Shown one piece after another: positions 21,531-33,030 of a stretch of 64,000 nt of DNA. The position numbers and the translations under genes were made by a program. Origin of the DNA: Adiantum capillus-veneris (taxonomy: Eukaryota > Streptophyta > Polypodiopsida > Polypodiales > Pteridaceae); NCBI GenBank assembly GCA_014529385.2, contig CM043954.1:97980747-98044746 (forward strand). The letters are read 5' to 3'. The notes under the pieces were generated by a model. It was given only the letters and a program-made list of their open reading frames with translations. It was not told the origin of the DNA and made no database searches. How positions within the stretch are numbered: position 1 is the first letter of the stretch; every line of letters begins with the position of its first letter.

Positions 21531-22144
21531 AAGGCTTTGGGGAGGAGGTTTTGTATCTATGGTGCCTTCAAATGAGTGTGCATGCACCATATAGACAAGA
21601 CCTCTCTATCTCCACTTGACGTGGCCCTCCAACCTTGGTGGCAGCCTATAGACGATGCCATTATTAAGATTTTGAAGCTCTATTTCATATTTGGGTGGCC
21701 TCTTGGGGTTAAGGCTTATTTTTTAAACCCTAAAGTCCAAGTTAGGGTGCATGGTCACCCCAGGCATGCCCCCCTACACAATCGTGAAGCACTTTCAAGT
21801 GTTCAACAAGGCTCTTAGAATTTTGGGTGCAAAAATTGTTGATCTCAACATAATGAATATGTCAAATAACCAATTATTCGAGTTCTTTGGAAAATTTCAA
21901 AGAGCTTCTTGATCCGTGAAAATTAGTTCTAAGAAGGATCTTTTTTACCTTAAGTTCTTCCATAGCTTTGGATAGAACTTCATCAAGTATACAGGAAAGT
22001 GTGCATTGTAGCGGCTTTTGGGAGTCGTCATTAACTTTTTAGCAAGGCTAGTTGATTTCTTCTAAAGGTGCTACTATATGCTTTTATCAAGAAAATTTTA
22101 CTACAAGGTATTTATTTTCTCTTGCTAGCATAGCACGTTAAGCC
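20693..22144. other. Primer-site-like sequence and non-coding leader, with (CT)n
   Basis: TTTTGGCGTCACTGATCC at about 20693 may be a primer-binding site. CCGCGGTCTAATGATCCGCGG-type short repeats follow at 20705-20730. The rest shows no gene. A (CT)43 microsatellite lies at 21441-21526. An open stretch at 21576-21818 has no recognisable similarity and is not called. Confidence 0.4.
21441..21526. repeat. (CT)n microsatellite
   Basis: 86 bp of uninterrupted CT. Confidence 0.97.
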
Positions 22145-23080
22145 ATGGATTCGGATATTGACATGTAGCATACGTTTGATTTTGAGAACTCTGCTCCAGT
22201 TTTACTTGTTGTTGTCCCGCGATTGGCCACTCTTGCGGAGGGTGTTTGCGTGGCAATGGGGCCGGATGATAGCATGAAATTGCTTGACTTCGAGTAGTTT
22301 AGAGCACTGCAAATACGTATGACTATTTTAGATTATAGTTTTACATGGTTGAATACAAATGTCACTAACATGTCTGATATGCTTGTGGAATTCATGCAAC
22401 AGTCGACCAAGGGCCAAGTTAATGAGCATACTAGGGCTTATGTGACACCCATGTCTGGCTGGTCTATAGAAGCAAGGCTATAGTTTGGAGGGGTTGCACC
22501 TTCTCTCTCAAAAAGAGGTGAATGACTAGTTAAAGAATACAAAGACATCAATTTTTCTGAGGAGAGAAAAAGGAACGCAACAAAGATATTGTGAATATTT
22601 GTGACCAAAATGGGATAGGATTCATGATGTTAAACGCACTCCAGATGTAATCAAGGCACTGCAAACAAGTTTGACACTAGAGGCAAAGGCCTACAGAGGG
22701 TGGTTGTCTCTCAAGGAGAAGGGTATCATACCACATACTTGGGTAGCCTTCAAGGATGTGTCCTGAAAGGAGTTTCTATCCACAAACGAAGCCAAGAAAA
22801 ATTGGTTTGCATGGGATAAGTGCTCTATGCATTCGCATAAGACACTCTTGGAGTATATCTCACAAGATTGTGATATGATTCTCAAGCTAGAGGGTCTAGA
22901 TACCTTTCATCAATTACATGGTTTCATCCATGATTTAATACCAAAGCTTAAGAATCATGTTAAAACCTAGGACCCCAAGACGCTTGAGGAAGCTATAGTG
23001 CAAGCACATATACACAAGGATCCTGATGAAAAATCATTGCATAACACAAAATTGTGTTATGCAACGCTTTTTCATCGAGA
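22145..23080 (+). pseudogene. Ty3-C gag remnant
   Basis: Starts ATGGATTCGGATATTG at 22145. The N-terminal half is in one frame with several TAG stops (22295-22297, 22481-22483). A frameshift near 22610 leads into a retrotransposon Gag capsid-type region: VIKALQTSLTLEAKAYRGW, HTWVAFKDVS then TGA at 22764-22766, KEFLSTNEAKKNWFAWDKC, TLLEYISQDCDMILKLEGLD, FIHDLIPKLKNHVKT then TAG at 22968-22970, DPKTLEEAIVQAHIHKD. The W-x-x-F and helical spacing match Ty3/gypsy Gag. The C-terminal end runs into the fold-back at 23025-23076, after which no zinc knuckle is seen. Confidence 0.75.
23025..23076. repeat. Near-perfect fold-back palindrome in Ty3-C gag
   Basis: Arms GATGAAAAA-TCA-TTGCATAACACAA and TTGTGTTATGCAA-CGC-TTTTTCATC are perfectly complementary in their 9 and 13 bp blocks, separated by a 3 nt mismatch and a 2 nt centre. 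The left arm belongs to gag coding sequence, so the right arm looks like an inverted duplication of it. Confidence 0.9.
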
Positions 23081-23399
23081 TCATCAATGCATATACACAA
23101 TAATCTTGATGGTTCCAAGATGTGGGATACACAAGTAAAGGATGTATTGCTAGAGATTCAAGTGTATCACATGTCCTTGAATTTCCAAGTCATGAATATG
23201 GATCAGAAAGATGTGTTCCCTACTTGGGAGTGGTAATATGGGTTAGGGGCATCATTAAAACATAGCTATGACCATAACAGTTTGATCTTGGAATCTGATG
23301 GCATGCACATGCTACTATTGGGGGAGAGTTTTTCACAAATGATGGGTACCTACTCCACAAGGGGAGAGTTTGCCTATCAACGGACGCAGACATTCAATT
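23077..23399 (+). pseudogene. Ty3-C scrap between gag and integrase
   Basis: An open piece to 23236 (DGSKMWDTQVKDVLLEIQVY) and purine-rich GGGGGAGAG runs. The ~2 kb expected for protease, RT and RNase H is missing, so this marks an internal deletion. Confidence 0.4.
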
Positions 23400-23797
23400 C
23401 CAAATTCTTATGAATGTCGTGAAAATCCTAGTGCAAGGCACCTAGGCATAAAGAAAACTTATGCACTCGTACAGCGATAATTTTATTCGCTAGGTTTATA
23501 CGGGTATGTTCAAGACTATGTCTTGCATTGCAAAACTATCCATTTAATAAAGTGAAGCATCTAAAAGTAGGTATTTTGCATCCATTAGAGATTCTCAATG
23601 GTGAATGGGAAAGTATTTCTATGGATTTCATTGTGAGTTTACCAACCACTTTACGAGATCATGTCTTGGTATGGGTGGTAGTAGATCAATTAAGTAAACT
23701 TTGCAAACTTATTACAACCAAGTCCACACTAGAGTTAGATAAGTTATTTGTTAAAAATTTATAAAGGTTGTACGGGTTGCCAAGCAATATTGTGCGT
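23400..23797 (+). pseudogene. Ty3-C integrase, first part (zinc finger and start of core)
   Basis: Weak zinc-finger remnant (ARHLGIKKTYALVQR, then GLYGYVQDYVLHC), followed by the core: GILHPLEILNGEWESISMDF carries the first catalytic Asp, then VLVWVVVDQLSKLCKL. The order and wording are those of a chromovirus-like Ty3/gypsy integrase. After LPSNIV the frame is cut at 23797 by element D and resumes at 28362. TAA at 23762-23764 also interrupts. Confidence 0.82.
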
Positions 23798-24795
23798 TGT
23801 CGTGCAGCTCCACTTCCACGATAGAAAAAAGAGTAAAGAGAAGCAGGAAAAGTCTATTTGAAGCTCACACATTTATTGAGCAGTGTCCAGGGCTCGAAAA
23901 CAAACAAGGAGATCCAGAAAGTGTATACTTTATGTGGTTATGAAGGCCTAAGCGTAGAGATTTTATGCTTGAAGAAAAGGTTTTACATGTGAAAGGGCTC
24001 TTAGGACATATAAGGCAACTTGGTTAGAGGAAGACATGTGGTCAGTGGTAAAAAGGAAAGTGTGTGAGAGACTTCACATCTCTGCATGAGGGAGGCCGAA
24101 AAAGTCCTATTCTGGAAATTTTTTGTAAAACAGGTTTCTGGAAAAAATGGGCCATTGAGGGAGAAGGAAAACGGCGTTTTGAGCATTTTTGTGTCTCACG
24201 CACAAAGGCTACTTCTGCACCGATTAGGAGATATTCAAGTTTTCGTACTATGCTGTATTAGGAGGGAGGAAGCCATAAGCTTTGAGCACTCTAATCCTAA
24301 GCCAAGCTTCCATAGCCACTCTAATGTAAGCTTCCCTAGCCCACTCTAATCCAAGCCTCCATAGCCAATCTAATCAAAGCCACCATAGCCCACTCTAATC
24401 CTACCATCTCTCTCTCTCTCTTGAAGGAGCACGGGAAGAACGAAGGAGAGGAATATTATCAAGGCAAGCTTGGCAGGCCAATTAAGGTAAGGGGGAAAGC
24501 ATAACAACATCATCATCATCGATCTCAACACTATCATCATCGAGATAGTTGAAGTGTTATTTTCTCTATTATAATCTAAATTAAGACACGTTAAATGGAT
24601 GTATGGAGCTTAAACTCTTCAATTAACATTTATTTAAAGCAGCGGTACTGTTAATGATAATCAAGCTTCGGGATCTTGTTCAAGCTGTCAATTTCAAACT
24701 TTGTCTACATTCATTGTGTCTGCGGCAGCTGTCTTCCTCACACCTCTCACAGCAGCGCCTTCCTGGCTCACCTTTCGAACACAAATCCCCCGACA
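23798..24795 (+). repeat. Element D 5' LTR (about 998 bp)
   Basis: Matches 27356-28361 over its whole length with scattered substitutions. It ends CCCCCGACA. It includes four degenerate ~25 bp tandem units of the form AGCTTCCATAGCCACTCTAAT at 24302-24405. Confidence 0.9.
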
Positions 24796-24799
24796 TTCT

Positions 24800-24815
24800 T
24801 GGTGAACCCGACGCG
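24800..24815 (+). other. Element D candidate primer-binding site
   Basis: TGGTGAACCCGACGCG begins five bases after the LTR end. A TGG start close to the LTR is expected of a tRNA-complementary site; the tRNA is not identified. Confidence 0.55.
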
Positions 24816-24840
24816 AAACGAGCCGAGGTGGGAGGACAAG

Positions 24841-26766
24841 ATGGAGATTCCATCAGAGTTGAAGCAATTTTTTGAAGATTACAACCTCAATAGATTTGAT
24901 AGAAATCTAGTAGCAACAGATCTGCCAAAAATGTTGGGCTTAGTTCAGAGATGTTTGCAATAAGTAAAAGCCATGCAGATAAAAAGGCAGACTAATGATG
25001 CTGTAGAGCTAGCACTTGATGTTGTTCGGGAGCAATTTTATATTTTTCAGGGATATGATCCATAAGGTTTTATTGCATGTTACGAAGTTGAGATGAAGAG
25101 CCGAAATGTTCCAGAAGATCGGATGATTGCATCTTTTGAGGAGGCTGTAAACTCGGATTTTAAAAAGCAGGTTCAAGAACTGGAAGAAGAATATCCCACA
25201 CGATGGGAGTATTTTGCAGAGGAATTTATTTACGAAAGCTCAAAGATTCTAGATCGGGAAATAAAGGAGATTACTGAACGAAGTAAGGTTGTCTTCAATA
25301 AAGCTGAAGGGGATCAGATGCAGATCCTCAACTATGATGAATTCTGGGAGCATATTTCTGCAAGAAGCCAAAGAAAATGTGGAGTTAAAAGTAGCAGATT
25401 CAATTTCAAAGGAGCTTATTTTGAGCAACAAAGACAAGGTAAACGATGAATTTAATGTTGAAACAGGCTTATATGAATTTTTTTCAAAGATTGCTTGCAT
25501 AGACGCTACCTCTAATAATGGTTCCAGTGAAGACATAGACTGTACAGCAAGTGGTTCGCAAGTTGTTGACCTTGACATGGGTTATTCTGAAGGAGTTGAT
25601 CAAGCAGATGAGCCTCTACAGGACATTACTAAAACTATCAGCACTATAGCCGAGCAAGACAACATGTTCGCTGCAGATGATTGCATAAACAAAGCTATTA
25701 TATACATAGTAGCTGATGAAGTGACTAAAATTGTGGACCCAGCACAGGATGAGCCTGAGGATGTCAATAAACCTATGATTGCTACTAACAATATGCTTGC
25801 AGATGTTGCTATCACAGAAGAGGATGCTATAATCGATGAATTTTTATCTAGATCTGAAGGAGATGTTTATGGCAGTATAGAAGAGCTTTCGGATGCGTAT
25901 ACCTCTTCAGAGGGGGTGCCATATGAGCCTTTACATTTCTATAATGTATTGCTAAGTGTAGATGAGGAATCAGAGGATGATATGGATGAGTATGAAGATT
26001 GCTTAGATCATGCTAATTGTGAACAAATTATAAACAGGGATTTTACATCTATGCTTGTACATGGGCTGCATGAGGAAATAACTCCTACAGTTTTGATTAA
26101 TGTTGAGACTTCTAAGGGTGACTTTCCCAAGGATGTTATGGATGAAGATCTACATGATAAAGCTGTTTTTCATGATCAAGCTAAAATCACAACAGGTGAA
26201 AATTTGTCTAATGATACAGGTCGAGAAACTCTTAAGGTTTTTCGTGATGGCTATGAAGCTAGAGGGGGTGATGATGCTAAATCATCCTTGATACTGCATA
26301 AAATGCACAAGGTTTTTCATTTGCTTGGACAATGTGCTAGATTTGGCTGGATTTGGATGCTATTCCTATTGATGCTTATGTTAGTGATGTCTTGGCTACC
26401 AGTAAAATGGAGTCATATTTCTTTAATGCTTCTGGTAACGAGCTTAAGTTGCCAACAATTTACCGGATGTGGGTGTTGCACTATGCTTCAGGTGAAGCTC
26501 TAATATATTGCGGAGCCCATCAATGCTATGTGATCTCGATGGTGTTTGATCCAGGATATTCTAAGGATATTCATAAGCAGATTCAATATGGATGGATATT
26601 GTTAAGTATGCATAGTAATCGCGTGCTATTTGAAGTAGGGATAGCATATCTGCACCAGAAATGCTTGATGTTGATTGATACAGGAAATGTATGCTCATGT
26701 GGATATTATGATGCTCCATTGTGTGGGCCATTTCTTACTATCCCATTTAATCCTGGGAGCTTTTGA
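24841..26766 (+). pseudogene. Element D ORF: Gag-like N-terminus plus long acidic region, family unknown
   Basis: From the ATG at 24841 about 640 codons can be followed with two TAA stops (24961-24963, 25063-25065) and two frameshifts (about 25365 and 26335). The first ~200 residues are helical and Gag-like in pattern (FFEDYNLNRFDRNLVATDLP, FEEAVNSDFKKQVQELEEEY, TRWEYFAEEFIYESSKILDR). The middle is strongly acidic (SEDIDCTASG, LLSVDEESEDDMDEYEDCLD). The last ~140 residues are cysteine- and aromatic-containing (GEALIYCGAHQCYVISMVFD, LMLIDTGNVCSCGYYDAPLC). No zinc knuckle and no polymerase motif is present. It may be the structural protein of a non-autonomous family, or a captured host sequence. 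Confidence 0.6.
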
Positions 26767-27339
26767 AGAGCAACTTGCAGATTTAGAGATATCATTTATT
26801 TTCCTGTAGATAGCAGGTTACCTGGCACTAGGTTTTTTTTTTGGATTTATGCTATCAAGAAAATAGTATTGGATTTTGTGGTCAGTAATCTTATATGGCT
26901 AGCCTCTAGTTAACATCTTTGGACAATTCATAAAGTATCTTCACATCTTTTGAGTCGGTTCTGCTACCAGAACTTGAAGGAATGGACTTGACGGCTATTC
27001 CATGTGCAGACAGAGTAAGGCATACTGGAGCTTGACAGGGTTCCCTAAAGTGAGCTTGATGGTCAATTCGTGTGCATCATTAACTGGAGCACTTGAGTCT
27101 GGCGGGGTTCACTAAACAAGTTTTCCATAATTCAATGCTTTGGAGACACGACATACATGGTTCAAAGATTTGCGATGGACAGCTACCAAATAATTGAGCT
27201 AGACCATTGATGATATGGTTTAAGCCTTATTTTATTTTACATATACTTACCAGTTATGTAATCTTGATAGCAAGCCGCTTAAGGTGATTATAGTAGATAT
27301 AGATTGAAGACTGGTTGGCATAGACCGGAGGCTGTGCAG
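26767..27339 (+). other. Element D 3' untranslated region
   Basis: About 570 bp between ORF end and polypurine tract. It is AT-rich, with a short internal repeat (TGGAGCTTGACAGGGTTC near 27026 and TGAGTCTGGCGGGGTTC near 27091). No gene is seen. Confidence 0.5.
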
Positions 27340-27355
27340 GTTCAGAGGGGGTGGA
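27340..27355 (+). other. Element D polypurine tract
   Basis: CAGAGGGGGTGGA directly precedes the TGTCGTGC start of the 3' LTR. Confidence 0.85.
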
Positions 27356-28361
27356 TGTCGTGCCTCTCCGCTTCCACGATAGAAAAAAGAGTAAAGAGAA
27401 GCAGGAAAAGTCTATTTGAAGCTCACACATTTATTGAGCAGTGACCAGGGCTCAAAAAAAAGCAAGGAGATCCAGAAATTGTATACTTTATGTGGTTATG
27501 AAGGCCTAAGCGTAGAGATTTTATGCTTCAAGGAAAGGTTTTACATTGAAAGGGCTCTTAGGACATATAAGGCAACTTGGGTGGAGGAAGACATGCGGTC
27601 AGTGGTAAAAAGAAAAGTGTGTGCGAGACTTCACATCTCTGCATGAGGGAGGCCGAAGAAGTCCTATTCTTGAAATTTTTTGTAAAATAGGCTTCTGGAC
27701 AAAACGGGCTGTTGAAGGAAAAGGCAAACAGTGTTTTGAGCATTTTTGTGTCTCACGCACAAAGGCTAATTCTGCACCGATTAGGAGATATTCAAGTTTT
27801 TGTACTCTGCTGTATTAGGAGGGAGGAAGCCATAAGCTTTGATCACTCTTATCCTAAGCCAAGCTTCCATAGCCACTCTAATGTAATCTTCCCTAGCCCA
27901 CCCTAATCCAAGCCTCCATAGCCAATCTAATCAAAGCCACCATAGCCCACTCTAATCCTACCATCTCTCTCTCTCTCTTGAAGCAGCACGAGAAGAACGA
28001 AGGAGAGGAATATTATCAAGGCAAGCTTGGCAGGCCAATTAAGGTAAGGGGGAAAGCATAACAACATCATCATCATCGATCTCAACACTATCATCATCGA
28101 GAAAGTTGAAGTGTTATTTTCTCTATTATAATCTGAATTAAGACAGGTTAAACGGATGTATGGAGCTTAAACTCTTCAATTAACATTTATTTAAAGTAGC
28201 GATACTGTTAATGATAATCAAGCTTCAAGATCTTGTTCAAGCTGTCAATTTCAAACTTTGTCTACATTCATTGTGTCTGCTACAATTGTCTTCCTCACAC
28301 CTCTCACAGCCAGAGGCCCCACGCCTTCCCGGCTCACCTTTCGAACACAAATCCCCCGATA
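27356..28361 (+). repeat. Element D 3' LTR (about 1006 bp)
   Basis: Second copy of the LTR; ends CCCCCGATA. The sequence after it is Ty3-C integrase. It differs from the 5' LTR by substitutions and a short insertion near 28310, so the insertion is not very recent. Confidence 0.9.
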
Positions 28362-28570
28362 GCATGATCGTGACCCCAAGTTTAACAATTATTTTTGGAG
28401 GGTTGTGTTTGAACAATTGTATACACAAAACTCAGCATCAATATTGCAGATCATCCAAAAATAAGTGGCCAAATTGAAGGTGTTAATCAGGTGCTAGAGG
28501 ATATGTTAAGAGCATACATTAGCATCATCCAGAGGCACATACGTTTGATCACCTTGACTCTACATAAACC
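28362..28570 (+). pseudogene. Ty3-C integrase, second part
   Basis: Continues the frame cut at 23797: DRDPKFNNYFWRVVFEQL carries the second catalytic Asp. After a frameshift near 28445, PKISGQIEGVNQVLEDMLRA carries the Glu region. With the first part, all three catalytic positions of the D,D,E triad are present in the split gene. The similarity fades after 28570. Confidence 0.83.
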
Positions 28571-29245
<675 letters not shown>

Positions 29246-29360
29246 ATCCAATGCCTAACAAATCTACCACGCACATTCATTTGTAAACAAAGCTTACATA
29301 CTACAAGAACGAGCAAAAAGATTGTATTAACATCAATAAACAACCTACGGCAAATGAATG

Positions 29361-29363
<3 letters not shown>

Positions 29364-29423
<60 letters not shown>

Positions 29424-29445
29424 TTTCTTCATTTATGCATGTAAA

Positions 29446-29534
<89 letters not shown>
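29364..29534. repeat. Microsatellites (TC)n and (TG)n
   Basis: TC at 29364-29420 and TG at 29448-29534, separated by 27 bp. The TG tract abuts the left edge of the large direct repeat. Confidence 0.97.
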
Positions 29535-29536
<2 letters not shown>

Positions 29537-31654
29537 AAGTATGAAAAATCCCTTCATAATTGAACCATACTTAGACAATTGTATTACAAAATATATTGAA
29601 TAACAATATTTAAAACAAAATGTCATAAAACTCAATTAACATTTCATATACAATAATACATCATTCTGTATATAATGGATAATACAGTTATTCAAATCAA
29701 AATTTTGATCTCTAATCATTACAAATTGATATATTAATGGTGTATCGTTGTCTATCCACCCTTTGGGATGAGCTTCCACTACATCTACATGGAGAAGGAT
29801 CCAGATGTTATCTGTATCCATACAAAAACATTCAGTTAGAACTGGTTATGTTTGTGCGGTTTGTAGGTGTCCACACTAGATCCACTTGTCATCTATGTCA
29901 CACCTGTAGACCTAGTTTATAGCTTACCCTTAGAATTGACTATTAGCTTAAGATTTCAAGTAAGATAACCTCTGAATGTATATGCATGTGTGCCCCAATA
30001 CTCACCAAGCTCTCTCAAAAATCCACTAGTGTCGATTACCATATTTGATGCAAATACCTATGTATTTTTGGGTTATCGATCAATGTAGAACGCCTGGCAA
30101 AACTTGTACAGCACCTCCTTTGTAATTTGAGTAATATTTCAAAAAACTCAGTTTATGCCATCTCCCAACGAGATCCTCCATAAGAGGTTTACGGCTTCGA
30201 GAAATAAAATATATCCCATGTATTAAAAACTAGTACTATATCCCATGTTACTGGCTCAAAAATATGGTAGCATCCTCAAAACATACTAGAGCCTAACATC
30301 TTGTTTGTATCTCAAAAAGGATTTCAAAACACATATCCTCAATTCTTTATATGTTTATATGCAATGATAATCGATCCCAAGAATAACAAACACCTGTAGT
30401 ATCATAAACACCCTGTAAGACTATGTCCATTCGCAAAGATAATTACTATCCCTTACCTTGGACAGTAGCTTAAAAAATACGGTATTCTCAAGGTTTTCTT
30501 TGATGAGTAAGTCATCAGCTACATTATTCATGAAGTAGAAGCTTGTCAAAACTTAATGCAATGAATGAAATATCAATATGTCAAATATACCCAAATTGAG
30601 CAGTCTCCTAAAATAATTTGCCGTCAATGTCTACTCCCATGTTATCTGGACCTATGTCATACTAGCTGATAATCTTTCAAGTTCATAATTTATGAAAATT
30701 CGGCAGCATCTCACTTGTATTTTGAATAAAGTTTCAAAAAAATCTCCAACAAACTATACCATCTCACCAAGAGACCCTCACAGGAGGATTCAGGTCCAAG
30801 TCACCTTACCATAATGCTTTTGAAAGTCTATTCCCTTACAATGGTTTGAAATCCTAAATGAATTATACTTTCAACGTATGCAAAGGTTCAAAGTAATGAC
30901 TTAAAAAGTAACATTGTCAGCTTATTCAATACCAAGACCAAAAAGTAACACTGTCAGCTTATTCACCAAAAAGTAACAAAAAATGCTCTGTATGCAAAAC
31001 ATTGAAGATTTCATACACATAAAATCGTGTTTTTAATTTGTTAGGTCAATCGTGTTGTTGCAAAAATAGTTCAAAGAAAAGCCAAAAAAGCCAAAAAATT
31101 ACTGATATGATCATGTCCAAATTCTAAGTAGGTGCAGGGGCGCCTACCTATTCATGGCGTTGACCAATTTGCATTTTTATTGAAGCCTATAACGGCACAG
31201 TTCTCATCATAGTGGCTACATCATTCAAAGTCTTGATGTGTGTGTTCCTGCTCTGGATATGTTCTTGATGAGTGATTTTTATGTTGTTGACTCCACTAGC
31301 TTGAGTACCGCAAGATTCCAAGCTGTTGGCAGATGACAATAGCTGGCAAGGGTGAGGATTATCATGGTTGCATCTGTGTCCCTCTTTGAAGATCATCAAG
31401 AGATATGTGTATGCGTGCATGTGTGTGTGTGTGTGTGAGAGCACGTGTGTGTGTGTGTGTCAAATGATTGAAAAATCCAGAGTCATGTTGAACGAGTACT
31501 GTGAGGGTATGGGTCAAAAAGAAATCCATATTGTTCTACCTGCGATAGGTGGTGACGTTCATGGAGAATCCACTATGTATTTGCTCGAATACAGGACGCA
31601 CCACGATGGGGTACATAGACGTCTGCAGGGCCATAGGCGTATACACTAGGAGCT

Positions 31655-31686
<32 letters not shown>

Positions 31687-33030
31687 TTGCGCGACTCATG
31701 TCTGGGTGTTAAAGCTGAAACCGCAAGGAATGCGAGTGCTCAAAGAAAACGCAGCCCCATTATTCTGAAAGTGCAGCAGAGAGAAGGCATACAACACTAT
31801 ATTATTGAGAACAAAAGAAAGGGGCCACCTCGTATATAGCCCACAAGTATATGCTCATGAGTCCTCATGTTGAAAGTGTAGATAAGGGATAATGAGCAAA
31901 TGAAAGGGGACCAAATGCACCCCAAGATACTATCGAATGGAGCACAACCACTCAATTCGAGACAGCCTCCTAAACATAGGGACCTCTTAAGCATAGGTAT
32001 GTCACTTAGTCTCTAGATCAGAAAGAGTGAGGGCGAACCCGATAGACTAAGAACAAGGATAGGTTTTGTTATAGGCCATGGTATCAGCCAGCGTGTGCAA
32101 AGATAATCCACGGTATCGGTCAGCGTGTGCAACAGAGAAAGAACTGCAGCCATGTTATAGCCAGACGGAGTCGACTCTCCTTTTTTTAGAAAAAACCCAA
32201 GTTAGGTAGACTCCACCTCATCAAAGCTAGGAGTTTTAAAACCAAACCATGTGAAATTTTCCAAATTGGCTAAGGGTTGGCACTCTCAGAGCAAGGACTG
32301 GCAAGTGCAAAAAGAAGGCTTCCATGTGCACTTCGAAGTATGGGTGTTAGTGTTGTGAACGTAGAGAGAGGACGAGTACATATAGAAGGAGTCGCAACCT
32401 CACCATTGCTGAGAACGCAATCGAGAGAAGGATTTACCAAAAGAACTATTGCATATCCACTAACTGTCCAGTTAGGTATCCCATGAATGAGCCACGGTTT
32501 AGGTAGGTCACGTGTAGGCACGGTTGTTCACAACCCCATAATAGGAAAATTTTAATTTTAATGTAGAGGTTTTAAATATCCATCATGTGTTACCCGAGTA
32601 GGGAGGAGTCACAAGGGGAGAACTATGAATGAAGATTAACAGGAAAATGAGAAGAAAAGTTTAAAAGGGCTGAAAAGAAGATAAACCCCGCAGTAAAATC
32701 CCAAATTGTGAGGTAAAGCATCACTATCCCTTCATCAAATGAGGGTCGGTTCATACCAAGTTAGTGTAGATACTCCATCTTGGCACAAAAAAGTTTAAAA
32801 GGGCTGAAAAGAAGATAAACCCCGCAGTAAAATCCCAAATTGTGAGGTAAAGCATCACTATCCCTTCATCAAAGGAGGGTCGGTTCATACCAAGTTAGTG
32901 TAGAGACTTCATCTAGGCACGTTAGTGTAGGGTTTCCATCTTGGCACAGGAGATAGTGAGAATGAGATTACCAAAGAGGGAATAAGTCAGCCCAGGTTTA
33001 GTCCAATAATTGTCAACTAGATAAGTGTGT
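29528..33030. repeat. Large direct repeat, copy A (about 3.5 kb)
   Basis: Collinear with 33944-37512 from TGTGTGTTTAAGTATG to CTAGATAAGTGTG, at roughly 95% identity by eye. No gene is recognisable in either copy; the open frames are short and not shared. It holds a short GA tract at 31659-31686. Specific to this copy is a tandem duplication of about 136 bp at 32652-32903 (AAAAGTTTAAAAGGGCTGAA ...). It may be one of a pair of very long LTRs of a non-coding element, or half of a segmental duplication. Confidence 0.85.
31659..31686. repeat. (GA)n tract in copy A
   Basis: About 14 units; the homologous place in copy B has ~83 units (36111-36277). Confidence 0.95.

Larger units (their letters stand above)
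23798..28361 (+). mobile_element. Element D: non-autonomous LTR retrotransposon inserted in Ty3-C integrase
   Basis: Two ~1 kb direct repeats (23798-24795 and 27356-28361) start TGTCGTGC and bracket a 2.56 kb interior with a candidate primer site, one broken ORF and a polypurine tract. No protease, RT, RNase H or integrase is present, so mobilisation would need proteins in trans. The integrase frame of Ty3-C reads through when D and a putative 4 bp target duplication (GCGT / GCAT) are removed, which fixes the insertion point. The single ORF is Gag-like at its start and then acidic; I do not recognise the family. Confidence 0.88.

Noticed and set aside
25289-26503. Possible transmembrane protein at the end of this frame (WMLFLLMLMLVMSWLPV)
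   Set aside because: The hydrophobic run appears only after the frame leaves the coding frame near 26335; the continuing protein is in the other frame from 26353.
32270-32521. Similar open frames of ~83 residues in both copies of the large repeat (32270-32521 and 36862-37116, minus)
   Set aside because: Both come from the duplicated non-coding segment. The opposite strand is equally open, there is no family similarity, and nothing shows coding selection.
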